Made by a program: the position numbers and the translations under genes. 64,000 nucleotides of DNA. Origin: Streptococcus bovimastitidis. GTDB lineage: Bacteria > Bacillota > Bacilli > Lactobacillales > Streptococcaceae. Shown piece after piece: positions 10,490-18,175 of this stretch. The first letter of the stretch is position 1. Every line of letters begins with the position of its first letter. The stretch is taken from contig NZ_LZDD01000002.1 in assembly GCF_001885095.1 (NCBI RefSeq), forward strand, positions 434,001-498,000, written 5' to 3'. The notes beneath the pieces were generated by a model. That model ran no database searches. It was not told the DNA's origin and worked only from the letters and a program-made list of their open reading frames with translations.

Positions 10490-11431
10490 CTAATCATCCT
10501 CTACAAAGCGCCCGATAATGCGGACATTTTCAGCAACGGAGATAAAGGCCGTTGGATCGGTTCTTAACATTAAAAATTTAAAATCATTATATTCTTCTTG
10601 CGTCAAAATGGTAACTAAGACTGCCTTATGAACATGTTTATAGGTTCCTTCAGCGTCATTGATACAGGTCACCCCACGATGCAGCTTGTGATGAATTGTT
10701 TTGATGACTTTCTCAGGATATTCTGTCACAATCATGGCTTGCATTTTCTTTTGTTTGGTGTAAATAGCATCAGTGATACGAGTACTTACAAAGATTGCCA
10801 CCATAGAATAAAGAGCATATTGCCATCCAAACAGGAGGCCGGCAAAAACCATAATGGTTGCATTAACAACTAAAGCAATCTTACCAACGTCACTGCCAGT
10901 CTTCTTGCGAATAGCTAAGCTGACAATATCAGTCCCACCACTTGATATCCGAGATTTCAAGCCAAGTCCAATACCAAGACCCATGATTAATCCACCGAAA
11001 ATGGCATTAATGAGAGGATCCTTAGTTAAAACGACCTGGGGCATGATTTGGATAAAGAAGGAGGACATGGAAACTGTAATGAAGGTGAAAATGGTAAATT
11101 TATGACCAATTTTATACCAAGCTAACAACAATAGTGGAATGTTAATAGCGTAAAAAGCTAGTGAAATTGGAATCGTAAATCCAAGAAAACGTCCCGAAAT
11201 TGCCGAAACAACTTGGGCTAAACCTGTTGCTCCACTGGAATAAACATGACCAGGTTGAAAGAAGAAGTTGACGGCAATACTAGACAAAATCCCATATAAG
11301 ATTGAGGCTGAAATTTTTTCAGCATATTTCTCTTTAGAGATACTGCGTAAGGCTTTTAATAATCCTACCTTTTTAGCACCACGGCTAATAACGTATTTAA
11401 CTTTTTTCTTGTAAGTTGTTTTTCTAATCAT
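10490..11431 (-). CDS. YitT-family membrane protein (DUF161 + DUF2179), copy 3
   Basis: A 313-residue protein, the longest of the group, because of a basic N-terminal extension of about 40 residues ([17 protein letters not shown]...) before the first membrane helix. The family signature is [17 protein letters not shown]. The C-terminal DUF2179 domain has [18 protein letters not shown]. The start ATG at 11429-11431 lies inside the last codons of aspS (8-base overlap) with only a weak ribosome site, which points to translational coupling to aspS. It is the most diverged of the three tandem copies and closer in length to other extended YitT proteins. Confidence 0.87.
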   Translation of the reverse strand: MIRKTTYKKKVKYVISRGAKKVGLLKALRSISKEKYAEKISASILYGILSSIAVNFFFQPGHVYSSGATGLAQVVSAISGRFLGFTIPISLAFYAINIPLLLLAWYKIGHKFTIFTFITVSMSSFFIQIMPQVVLTKDPLINAIFGGLIMGLGIGLGLKSRISSGGTDIVSLAIRKKTGSDVGKIALVVNATIMVFAGLLFGWQYALYSMVAIFVSTRITDAIYTKQKKMQAMIVTEYPEKVIKTIHHKLHRGVTCINDAEGTYKHVHKAVLVTILTQEEYNDFKFLMLRTDPTAFISVAENVRIIGRFVEDD

Positions 11432-13172
11432 GACTTTCTACTTGAAGACTTAATTCCTCTAATTGTTTGTCAGATACCAAGCTAGGCGCTTGGGTCATTG
11501 GATCACTTGCTTTATTGTTTTTGGGGAAAGCAATAACTTCACGAATGTTATCTTTTCCAGCTAACAACATGACAAAACGGTCAAGACCAATTGCCAAACC
11601 ACCGTGTGGTGGGAACCCATAATCCATAGCTTCTAATAAGAAACCAAATTGGTCAGCTGCCGATTCCGCTGTAAAGCCTAAGGCTTTAAACATGCGTTCC
11701 TGCATTTCTTTTTGGTTAATCCGGAGACTACCGCCGCCTAATTCATAACCATTGAGTACAATGTCATAGGCAATGGCACGAACTTTGGCCAAATCACCTT
11801 CTAGTTCATGGGCTGATTCTTCAGTTGGTAATGTGAATGGGTGGTGTGCCGACATGTAACGGCCTTCTTCTTCTGACCACTCAAACATTGGCCAATCAAC
11901 AACCCATAGGAAGTTGAACTTGCTGTTATCGATTAAGTCAAGTTCTTTGGCAAGGCGGCTGCGGAGGGCACCTAGTGTGTTATTAGCAACCTCTAATGCA
12001 TCAGCGACAAATAGGACTAAATCATTTTCAGCTAGTTGTAAAGCGTCTGTCAAATCTTGGTCAATTTCCGTTAGGAATTTGGCTACTGGTCCTGTTAGGG
12101 AGCCATCGACTTTTTTAACCCAAGCTAAGCCTTTTGCCCCAAACTGTTTAGCGAATTCAGTCAATTTATCAATATCTTTACGAGAGAATTGGTCTGCTTT
12201 GCCTTTGACAACAATAGCTTTGACTGCTTCAGCTTCCGAAAAGACTTTAAAGTCTACACTTTTTACTACAGTTGTAACATCTTGTAGAAGCATCTCAAAA
12301 CGGGTATCTGGTTTATCAGATCCGTAAAGATTCATAGCGTCATTGTAGGCCATGCGTGGGAATGGTAAGGTAACTTCAATTCCTTTTGTATCTTTCATGA
12401 CTTTAGCAATCATGCCTTCAACGATGTCTTGGATTTCTTGCTCAGATAAGAATGATGTTTCTAAATCGACCTGAGTAAATTCAGGCTGACGGTCACCACG
12501 CAAGTCTTCATCACGGAAACACTTAACGATTTGATAGTAACGGTCAAAACCAGCATTCATCAATAATTGTTTGGTAATCTGTGGACTTTGTGGCAAGGCA
12601 TAGAAATGACCTTGGCTAACCCGACTAGGAACCAAATAATCACGCGCACCTTCCGGTGTTGATTTAGTCAACATTGGTGTTTCCACATCAATAAAGTCTA
12701 AACCATCAAGGTAATTGCGGATAGAATGGGTTACTTTTGCACGCAACTTGAAGTTTTCTAACATTTGCGGACGACGTAAGTCCAAATAACGGTAGCGTAA
12801 ACGCGTCTCATCACTCACTTCAGCATCATCTTTAATTTCAAAAGGTGTTGTTTTAGAAGCGTTCAAAATTGCCAAAGCAGTTACTTTTAGTTCGACCGCA
12901 CCAGTAGCCAATTGGTCATTAGCCTGTTGACGGGCCTGAACCAAACCAGTCACTTCAATGACGTACTCGCTACGAATACTCTCAGCAAGAGCAACCACCT
13001 CTGCACTTGTATCTTCAGGATTAATAACAAGTTGCATGATGCCCTCACGGTCGCGTAAATCGATAAAAATAAGGCCGCCCAAGTCTCTACGACGTCCAAC
13101 CCAACCTTTTAAAGTAAGTTCTTGTCCAATGTGCTCTGATCGCACATGACCAGCATACATGCTACGTTTCAT
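11424..13172 (-). CDS. aspS: Aspartyl-tRNA synthetase
   Basis: A class II synthetase that charges tRNA-Asp. The protein has 582 residues, the same length as in S. pyogenes. It has an N-terminal OB-fold anticodon domain (about 1-110), a catalytic core with motif 2 [16 protein letters not shown], a bacterial GAD insertion (about 290-420), and motif 3 [15 protein letters not shown] near the end. The start is set at ATG 13170-13172 (MKRSMYAG). A frame from 13193 would start with no ribosome site, whereas GGGAG lies ahead of the chosen ATG. It is transcribed from a promoter just downstream of the hisS terminator and continues into the YitT gene that overlaps its 3' end. Confidence 0.97.
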   Translation of the reverse strand: MKRSMYAGHVRSEHIGQELTLKGWVGRRRDLGGLIFIDLRDREGIMQLVINPEDTSAEVVALAESIRSEYVIEVTGLVQARQQANDQLATGAVELKVTALAILNASKTTPFEIKDDAEVSDETRLRYRYLDLRRPQMLENFKLRAKVTHSIRNYLDGLDFIDVETPMLTKSTPEGARDYLVPSRVSQGHFYALPQSPQITKQLLMNAGFDRYYQIVKCFRDEDLRGDRQPEFTQVDLETSFLSEQEIQDIVEGMIAKVMKDTKGIEVTLPFPRMAYNDAMNLYGSDKPDTRFEMLLQDVTTVVKSVDFKVFSEAEAVKAIVVKGKADQFSRKDIDKLTEFAKQFGAKGLAWVKKVDGSLTGPVAKFLTEIDQDLTDALQLAENDLVLFVADALEVANNTLGALRSRLAKELDLIDNSKFNFLWVVDWPMFEWSEEEGRYMSAHHPFTLPTEESAHELEGDLAKVRAIAYDIVLNGYELGGGSLRINQKEMQERMFKALGFTAESAADQFGFLLEAMDYGFPPHGGLAIGLDRFVMLLAGKDNIREVIAFPKNNKASDPMTQAPSLVSDKQLEELSLQVESHD

Positions 13173-13208
13173 CTGTATATATCTCCCATACATTTTTTGT
13201 CAATTTCT

Positions 13209-13214
13209 ATTATA
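13209..13214 (-). promoter_or_regulatory. aspS promoter, extended -10
   Basis: Minus-strand TGTTATAAT is a perfect TGnTATAAT. No good -35 is present; the position for it falls in the hisS terminator stem. It lies 37-42 bases ahead of the aspS start. Confidence 0.65.
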
Positions 13215-13224
13215 ACAAAAAGCA

Positions 13225-13250
13225 CACAAAAACCCCACCCATTTGGGGTG
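13225..13250 (-). terminator. hisS terminator
   Basis: ACCCCA (13232-13237) pairs with TGGGGT (13244-13249). On the minus strand the stem is followed by five T residues. The aspS promoter begins immediately after, so hisS and aspS appear to be separate units. Confidence 0.75.
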
Positions 13251-13305
13251 AGATTCTTGATTCTATTGGACTTTTTTATTATGTAGAACGAGCCGAAGAC
13301 TCACT

Positions 13306-14583
13306 TTATACTAATTGACTTAACAAGCCAGCAAAATCTTGACTAATTTGTTCGAATGTCGCTTCAATTTCTTGACGACTTTGGTTATTCTTAAGACTGA
13401 CTTTACCAGCTTCAACTTCGCTTTCCCCTAAAGTCATAATCACCTTAGCTTTAAAGCTGTCTGCTGATTTAAATTGAGCCTTAATTTTACGCCCTAAGTA
13501 ATCCCGTTCCGCTTTAAAGCCTTGTTTGCGAAGTGCTTGCACTAATGCTAAAGCTTTGCTGTTGGCAGCATCTCCCAATACAGCGATATAAACATCCATC
13601 TCAGATGCAACTGGCAATGTGATGCCCTGCTTTTCTAAAATCAGCAAAAGGCGCTCAAGACCAAGACCGAAACCAAAACCTGGCGTTTCCGGCCCGTCAA
13701 AGTAGCTCACCAATCCGTCATAACGACCACCGGCACAAATGGTCAACTCTGATTTATCAACAGTCGCCATAAATTCGAAAATAGTGTGGTTATAATAATC
13801 CAAACCACGAACCATGTTGGTGTCAATCACATACTCAATACCAAGAACTGCCAACATAGCTTTCACAGTCTCAAAGTGAGCCTGACTTTCTTCATCTAGA
13901 TAATCCAAGATTGATGGCGCATTTTCAACTGCCACTTTATCTTCTTTTTCTTTAGAGTCCAAAACACGCAAAGGATTTTCATCCAAACGGCGTTGACTAT
14001 CCTTTGACAGTTGCTCACGCATCGGCGTCAAATAATCAATCAAGGCCTGACGGTAGGCCGCACGACTAGAAGGATTTCCCAAACTATTGATATGTAACGT
14101 AATATCTTTAATCCCGAGGGTTTCAAAAAGGTCTTTAGCCATGGCAATGGTCTCCACATCAGTGGCAGGATTGGCAGAACCAAAACACTCCACACCAATT
14201 TGGTGGAACTCGCGCAAACGACCCGCTTGAGGGCGCTCGTAACGGAACATAGAGCCGATATAATACATTTTGACAGGCTTTTGAACCTCTGGTGCAAAAA
14301 GTTTATTCTCAACAAAAGAACGAACAACAGGGGCAGTCCCTTCCGGACGAAGGGTAATATGACGATCACCCTTATCGTGGAAATCATACATTTCCTTTGT
14401 CACAATATCAGTAGTATCGCCAACCGAACGACTAATGACCTCATAATGCTCAAACATAGGCGTGCGAATCTCGCCATAATTATATTTTTTGAAAGTTTCA
14501 CGTGCAAGATTTTCCACATATTGCCATTTAGCAGCTTCTTGAGGCAGAATATCCTGAGTTCCCTTAGGTTTTTGTAATTTCAT
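13306..14583 (-). CDS. hisS: Histidyl-tRNA synthetase
   Basis: A class II synthetase that charges tRNA-His. The protein has 425 residues with motif 2 [16 protein letters not shown], the histidine-specific segments [12 protein letters not shown] and [10 protein letters not shown], motif 3 [15 protein letters not shown], and a C-terminal anticodon-binding domain. The start is uncertain. ATG 14581-14583 gives the conserved N-terminus [13 protein letters not shown] but has no ribosome site nearby. TTG 14602-14604 would add seven residues and has GGAG only three bases ahead. I keep the conserved ATG. No T-box motif is visible upstream. Confidence 0.95.
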   Translation of the reverse strand: MKLQKPKGTQDILPQEAAKWQYVENLARETFKKYNYGEIRTPMFEHYEVISRSVGDTTDIVTKEMYDFHDKGDRHITLRPEGTAPVVRSFVENKLFAPEVQKPVKMYYIGSMFRYERPQAGRLREFHQIGVECFGSANPATDVETIAMAKDLFETLGIKDITLHINSLGNPSSRAAYRQALIDYLTPMREQLSKDSQRRLDENPLRVLDSKEKEDKVAVENAPSILDYLDEESQAHFETVKAMLAVLGIEYVIDTNMVRGLDYYNHTIFEFMATVDKSELTICAGGRYDGLVSYFDGPETPGFGFGLGLERLLLILEKQGITLPVASEMDVYIAVLGDAANSKALALVQALRKQGFKAERDYLGRKIKAQFKSADSFKAKVIMTLGESEVEAGKVSLKNNQSRQEIEATFEQISQDFAGLLSQLV

Positions 14584-14714
14584 AATAACGATACAAGGCC
14601 GCAAAAACTCCGACCCATCCTTTCTTTGACAGTAATCTATACTATTTTAGCATTTTTCTAGGCTTTTTGGGAATAGCTGCGCTTTTAAAAAACTTTTTTG
14701 TCAAGTAACTTTAC

Positions 14715-14743
14715 TTTACAAAAAAGTTGTGTTACTATATTAA
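14715..14743 (+). promoter_or_regulatory. rpmF-rpmG promoter
   Basis: TTTACA (14715-14720) with TATTAA (14738-14743) at a 17-base spacing, or TATATT (14736-14741) at 15. It precedes a leader of about 90 bases. Confidence 0.55.
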
Positions 14744-14746
14744 AGT

Positions 14747-14815
14747 TGGCGAAAGCCATAGACACAAACATTAGACTAAGCCAAAGGCCTTAAAGCCTAC
14801 TATAAAGGCTCAAAC
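14747..14815 (+). promoter_or_regulatory. Structured rpmF leader
   Basis: A short stem TGGC-GAAA-GCCA (14747-14758) with a GNRA tetraloop is followed by three related segments: AAAGGCCT (14783-14790), AAAGCCT (14792-14798) and AAAGGCT (14804-14810). The middle one can pair with either neighbour, giving two exclusive hairpins. This may be a protein-binding leader for autoregulation, but that is inference. Confidence 0.35.
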
Positions 14816-14838
14816 ATTTTAATCGGAGGATAGAAAAA

Positions 14839-15021
14839 ATGGCAGTTCCTGCACGTCACACGTCAAAAGCTAAAAAGAACAAACGTCGTACACATTATAA
14901 ATTAACAGCACCGTCTGTACAATTCGACGAAACCACTGGAGATTTCTCACGTTCTCACCGCGTATCACTTAAAGGATACTACAAAGGACGTAAAATCGCT
15001 AAAGCTAACGAAGCTAAATAA
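14839..15021 (+). CDS. rpmF: 50S ribosomal protein L32
   Basis: A 60-residue basic ribosomal protein beginning [19 protein letters not shown], the conserved L32 N-terminus. The usual CxxC zinc pairs of many L32 proteins are absent, so this is a zinc-free form. A strong GGAGGA lies at 14825-14830. It is the first gene of a two-gene ribosomal operon with rpmG, 15 bases downstream. Confidence 0.97.
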   Translation: MAVPARHTSKAKKNKRRTHYKLTAPSVQFDETTGDFSRSHRVSLKGYYKGRKIAKANEAK

Positions 15022-15036
15022 TAGAAGGGAGATACC

Positions 15037-15186
15037 ATGCGCGTAAATATTACACTTGAACACAAAGAATCTGGTGAACGCTTGTACCTTACTTCAAAAA
15101 ACAAACGTAACACTCCAGACCGTCTTCAATTGAAAAAATACTCACCAAAATTACGTAAACACGTAACTTTTACTGAGATCAAATAA
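15037..15186 (+). CDS. rpmG: 50S ribosomal protein L33 (cysteine-free form)
   Basis: A 49-residue protein from ATG 15037-15039, starting [20 protein letters not shown] and ending [12 protein letters not shown], which is L33. It contains no cysteine, so it lacks the zinc ribbon of the C+ paralogues and belongs to the zinc-independent C- class. GAAGGGAGA precedes the start. It is cotranscribed with rpmF and ends in a strong terminator. Confidence 0.96.
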   Translation: MRVNITLEHKESGERLYLTSKNKRNTPDRLQLKKYSPKLRKHVTFTEIK

Positions 15187-15195
15187 TTGAAACAC

Positions 15196-15230
15196 AAAAA
15201 GTCCTTGAAAGATTCTTTCAAGGACTTTTT
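15196..15230 (+). terminator. rpmF-rpmG terminator
   Basis: A near-perfect hairpin: AAAAAGTCCTTGAAAGA (15196-15212) pairs with TCTTTCAAGGACTTTTT (15214-15230), with a tiny loop and a T-run. Confidence 0.93.
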
Positions 15231-15268
15231 TGTGCTCCTTATGCTACAATTAAAGCAATAATATTACG

Positions 15269-15323
15269 GAGGCAAGCCTATGTTTCAATGACATTCAAAG
15301 AAAACGGACTCAATAATTTATAG
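15269..15323 (+). other. Possible leader mini-ORFs ahead of the acetyltransferase
   Basis: GGAGG at 15269-15273 is correctly spaced from ATG 15280, which gives only three codons (MFQ, stop 15289-15291). A second ATG at 15288 gives MTFKENGLNNL. The site is a good ribosome site with no real gene behind it: a leader peptide or the stump of a lost gene. Confidence 0.3.
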
Positions 15324-15347
15324 TTTTATGAAGAAAGAGGATTATTT

Positions 15348-15908
15348 TTGGAAAAATTTTCAATTGAAACAGACCGCCTAGTTATTCGCCCACTTGCTCT
15401 AGGAGATTATGATGCCTGGTATCAAGGCTTTGATAGTCGTAAGGTTTCACAACATGCTTTTGATGACGGTCGTCTGGACATGACCGTCTGTGATCCCCAG
15501 TGGTTTCAGAGCTTAGTGGCACGGCATCAGGAGCTTTGGGATAAGGATGATACCTATATCTTTGCTGCTTTTGATAAGAGTGGCCAGCACCTTGGCATGC
15601 TCAATATCGCCACCTTAGCCCGCACCAACATGCAGTGGGGCGAACTGGGCTATTTCATTCATAACCAGCACTGGCGTAAAGGCTTTGCCTACGAGGCTTT
15701 ATCAGCTTTAGTAGAGGCCAGCTGGAAGGAGCTGGGCTTTCATCACTTAGAAGCTCAGATTTCCCCGGAGAATAGAGCGTCACAGCAATTGGCTGAGAAA
15801 TTAGGTTTTGTCTATGAATGTCGCCGTCCCAAGTTTGCCTTTGAAGCAGGTCAGTGGGTTGACAAGGATATTTACAGTAAGAATTTACATGAGCAGCCTT
15901 TAGATTAG
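15348..15908 (+). CDS. GNAT-family N-acetyltransferase (RimJ/RimL type)
   Basis: A 186-residue acetyl-CoA-dependent acetyltransferase with the RimJ/RimL opening FSIETDRLVIRPLALGDYDAW, a central GELGYFIHNQHWRKGFAYEA segment corresponding to the acetyl-CoA pyrophosphate loop, and a C-terminal NRASQQLAEKLGFVYE typical of the family. The substrate could be a protein N-terminus or a small molecule. The start is TTG 15348-15350, chosen because AAAGAGG lies seven bases ahead; the nearby ATG at 15328 is in another frame and stops early. Codon use looks more GC-rich in the middle than in its neighbours, which may hint at transfer. Confidence 0.85.
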   Translation: MEKFSIETDRLVIRPLALGDYDAWYQGFDSRKVSQHAFDDGRLDMTVCDPQWFQSLVARHQELWDKDDTYIFAAFDKSGQHLGMLNIATLARTNMQWGELGYFIHNQHWRKGFAYEALSALVEASWKELGFHHLEAQISPENRASQQLAEKLGFVYECRRPKFAFEAGQWVDKDIYSKNLHEQPLD

Positions 15909-15912
15909 TTAT

Positions 15913-15940
15913 TGAAGAAGTCCTTTAGGGCTTCTTTTTT
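15913..15940 (+). terminator. Acetyltransferase terminator
   Basis: GAAGTCC (15917-15923) pairs with GGGCTTC (15928-15934) around loop TTTA, followed by six T residues. Confidence 0.85.
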
Positions 15941-15950
15941 GCAAAAATGC

Positions 15951-15956
15951 TATAAT
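15951..15956 (+). promoter_or_regulatory. Promoter of Nudix gene, extended -10
   Basis: TGCTATAAT at 15948-15956 fits TGnTATAAT. It lies 35-40 bases before the start of the zinc-ribbon Nudix gene. Confidence 0.6.
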
Positions 15957-15990
15957 AATCAAAGACATTAATAATATAAGGAAGTTACTC

Positions 15991-16485
15991 ATGCAAAAAC
16001 ACTGTCAAGAATGCGGTACTATACTCATTGCTAAAGAATTGGAAAATGAAGGGCAAATCCCTTTTTGTGAGTCTTGCGACCAATTTCGATTCCCAGGTTT
16101 CAATACTGCCGTTAGCTTAATTGTTGTTAATCAAAGCAACGATAAGATTCTGCTCATCCAACAATATGGTCGTCCTCGTAAAATTTTAGTGGCCGGATAT
16201 GTTGGCAAAGGTGAAAACCTTGAAGAAACTGCCCTACGTGAATTAAAGGAAGAAACCGGTTTGACAGGCTTGTCAATCTCTTTTAACAAAAGCCAGTTCT
16301 TTGAGCCGTCCAACACGCTTATGTGTAACTTTACAGTCTTTGTTAAAGATGATAGCGACTTTAAAGCCAATCACGAGATTGATGCCTACTACTGGTACAG
16401 CCCTGAAGAAGCCCGTCAAAACATATTCCCAAATAGTTTAGCAGCGGCTTTTTTAAATCATTATTTAGATCAGAAAAAGAGTTAA
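15991..16485 (+). CDS. Nudix hydrolase with N-terminal zinc ribbon (NudC-like)
   Basis: A 164-residue protein. Two cysteine pairs, CQEC (residues 5-8) and CESC (26-29), form a zinc ribbon. The Nudix box at about 74-94 reads GKGENLEETALRELKEETGL, matching Gx5Ex7REuxEExGu, so it should hydrolyse a nucleoside diphosphate linked to another group. The zinc ribbon placed before the Nudix fold recalls NudC-type NADH/decapping enzymes, but the SQPWPFPxS motif of those is not present, so the substrate is open. AAGGAAG precedes the start. It is a single gene between two terminators. Confidence 0.85.
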   Translation: MQKHCQECGTILIAKELENEGQIPFCESCDQFRFPGFNTAVSLIVVNQSNDKILLIQQYGRPRKILVAGYVGKGENLEETALRELKEETGLTGLSISFNKSQFFEPSNTLMCNFTVFVKDDSDFKANHEIDAYYWYSPEEARQNIFPNSLAAAFLNHYLDQKKS

Positions 16486-16510
16486 AAAAAGGTGCCTAAA
16501 GGCACCTATT
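16484..16510. terminator. Terminator shared by convergent Nudix and XRE genes
   Basis: GGTGCC (16491-16496), loop TAAA, GGCACC (16501-16506). On the minus strand it is followed by seven T residues, so it mainly serves the XRE gene. Confidence 0.85.
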
Positions 16511-16515
16511 TCTAT

Positions 16516-17100
16516 TTAGAAAAAACTATTAATGATAAAAGTTGACAGTCCCATAATTAGACAAAAGACAAGGGTGTAAGCAACTACTATCAGTGGTTTC
16601 TGATAGGGATATTTGGCTTTTTCTTCAATACTTTCAACCTTATCAAGAGTTTCTCCTTTAGATATGGCTAAAATTTCTTTATAAGTTTGGACCTTATTCT
16701 CTTTTTTGAATTTTTCTAACCTTAAAGCAAAGTACATGAGGACAAGCCATTCTAAAACAAGAACCAAAAAGCCAGATTTCCCCCAAAAATGAACTAAGGG
16801 ATAGGCAGTAATAGCCATCAAAAGAGAACCTATGGTCATGACCCAGCCATCTCGGTTAAATTGTTTTAAATCGTCACTTTGAACAAGTTTTTTCATTTCG
16901 TCAATATCTCCTTCTACTAATTGATCTAAACTTAGCTGGAAGAGGTTCGCCAAAACAATCAAACTGTGAATGTCCGGATAGGATTTGTCATTTTCCCAAT
17001 TTGAAATGGTTTGACGTGAAACATATATTTTTTCTGCTAAGTCTTCTTGAGAGAGCCCAGCCTTTTTACGACAAGAGCTCAGTTTCTTTCCAAGTTCCAT
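16516..17100 (-). CDS. XRE-family regulator with membrane segments
   Basis: A 194-residue protein with an N-terminal Cro/CI helix-turn-helix (about residues 6-60, with GLSQEDLAEKIYVSRQTISN) fused to three hydrophobic segments (about 88-106, 110-126 and 170-192). Such membrane-tethered XRE proteins occur in streptococci, but their signals are generally unknown. The start ATG at 17098-17100 has AAAGGAG six bases ahead. It stands alone, convergent with the Nudix gene and divergent from the DUF368 gene. Confidence 0.82.
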   Translation of the reverse strand: MELGKKLSSCRKKAGLSQEDLAEKIYVSRQTISNWENDKSYPDIHSLIVLANLFQLSLDQLVEGDIDEMKKLVQSDDLKQFNRDGWVMTIGSLLMAITAYPLVHFWGKSGFLVLVLEWLVLMYFALRLEKFKKENKVQTYKEILAISKGETLDKVESIEEKAKYPYQKPLIVVAYTLVFCLIMGLSTFIINSFF

Positions 17101-17269
17101 TTTTTCTCCTTTCAGCTTAAGTTTATCTTAGTGGAGGTTTCTTAACTATCAAATGTCTTTGACATTGGCTTGATTCAGACCTTATTTCTTGTCTAATTGC
17201 TTTTACTTTACACCATCGTCAACTAATTGACAAGCCTAGTCCAAAATGTATTTAATAAAAACAATATGT

Positions 17270-17275
17270 TACAAT
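17270..17275 (+). promoter_or_regulatory. Promoter of DUF368 gene, extended -10
   Basis: TGTTACAAT at 17267-17275 fits TGnTANAAT, 27-33 bases before the start codon. Confidence 0.5.
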
Positions 17276-17302
17276 AAATAGACTATCATCTAGGAGGAAA
17301 TA

Positions 17303-18145
17303 ATGGTTTCATTTTTAGGTCGTCTTCTTAAAGGTATGATTATTGCCTTAGGTTTTATATTACCCGGTGTTTCTGGTGGTGTTCTGGCAGCTGTTTTAGG
17401 CATTTATGAACGCTTAATTCGCTTTATTGCCCATATCCGTGATAATTTTTGGGAGAATCTTATCTTCTTTTTCCCCGTTGGTATCGGCGGTATCTTGGGA
17501 ATTGCCCTCTTTTCATTTCCAGTAGAATACTTGCTTAGCCATTACCAAGTTCCAGTTTTATGGGGCTTTGCGGGGGCCATTATTGGAACCCTACCAAGTT
17601 TATTTGAAGAATCAACACAAAAATCAAAAAGAGATAAGGTCGATATCATCTTTTTAGTGGCAACTTTTGTCATTTCTGGACTTTTTCTCTATTTCCTCAA
17701 CGACTTGACTGGAACAATTCCAGCTAATTTTATGACCTTCATATTAGCAGGAGCTTTGATTGCACTGGGTGTCCTTGTTCCTGGTTTAAGTCCTTCTAAT
17801 CTTTTATTGATTATGGGGCTCTACACTCCCATGCTCAAAGGCTTTAAAGGACTTGACTTAACTGGAACCTTTTTACCTATCGCCATTGGTGGGCTATTAG
17901 CTATGGCTGCCTTCTCAAAAGTCATGGATTACGCCCTTGACCACTACCACTCCCGGGTTTATCACTTGATTATCGGGATCATTTTATCCAGTACCTTGTT
18001 GATTCTGATTCCCGTTCCTAATAGTCCTGAGGCTATTGACTATAGCGGAGCAGGATTACTGACCTGGGGATTAGCTTTGCTTCTATTTGGCCTAGGCATC
18101 TGGCTAGGACTTTGGATGAGTCAATTAGAAAGTAAATACAAATAA
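17303..18145 (+). CDS. DUF368 membrane protein, candidate polyprenyl-phosphate translocase (PopT-type)
   Basis: A 280-residue protein with about eight hydrophobic segments and two copies of the family's glycine-rich motif, GFILPGVSGGVLAAVLGIYE near the N-terminus and GVLVPGLSPSNLLLIMGLYT in the second half. This indicates an inverted repeat topology. DUF368 proteins have been reported to recycle undecaprenyl phosphate across the cytoplasmic membrane in other bacteria (PopT, alongside DedA-family UptA). Applying that here is inference from family membership. A ribosome site, TAGGAGG, lies just ahead of ATG 17303. It is a single gene ending in a strong shared terminator. Confidence 0.85.
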   Translation: MVSFLGRLLKGMIIALGFILPGVSGGVLAAVLGIYERLIRFIAHIRDNFWENLIFFFPVGIGGILGIALFSFPVEYLLSHYQVPVLWGFAGAIIGTLPSLFEESTQKSKRDKVDIIFLVATFVISGLFLYFLNDLTGTIPANFMTFILAGALIALGVLVPGLSPSNLLLIMGLYTPMLKGFKGLDLTGTFLPIAIGGLLAMAAFSKVMDYALDHYHSRVYHLIIGIILSSTLLILIPVPNSPEAIDYSGAGLLTWGLALLLFGLGIWLGLWMSQLESKYK

Positions 18146-18171
18146 AAAGTTGGAATAAATTCCAACTTTTT
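18144..18171. terminator. Bidirectional terminator, DUF368/PucR-type regulator
   Basis: AAAAAGTTGGAAT (18144-18156) pairs with ATTCCAACTTTTT (18159-18171). It lies between two convergent genes and is strong in both directions. Confidence 0.92.
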
Positions 18172-18175
18172 TTCT

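Noticed and set aside
14494-14509. GTTTCACGTG half-site in hisS
   Set aside because: Only one half of the parS palindrome is present (AGTTTCACGTGCAAGA), so three mismatches. Probably chance coding sequence.
13306-14838. T-box leader for hisS or aspS
   Set aside because: No TGGTACCGCG-like sequence or antiterminator partner lies upstream of either gene.
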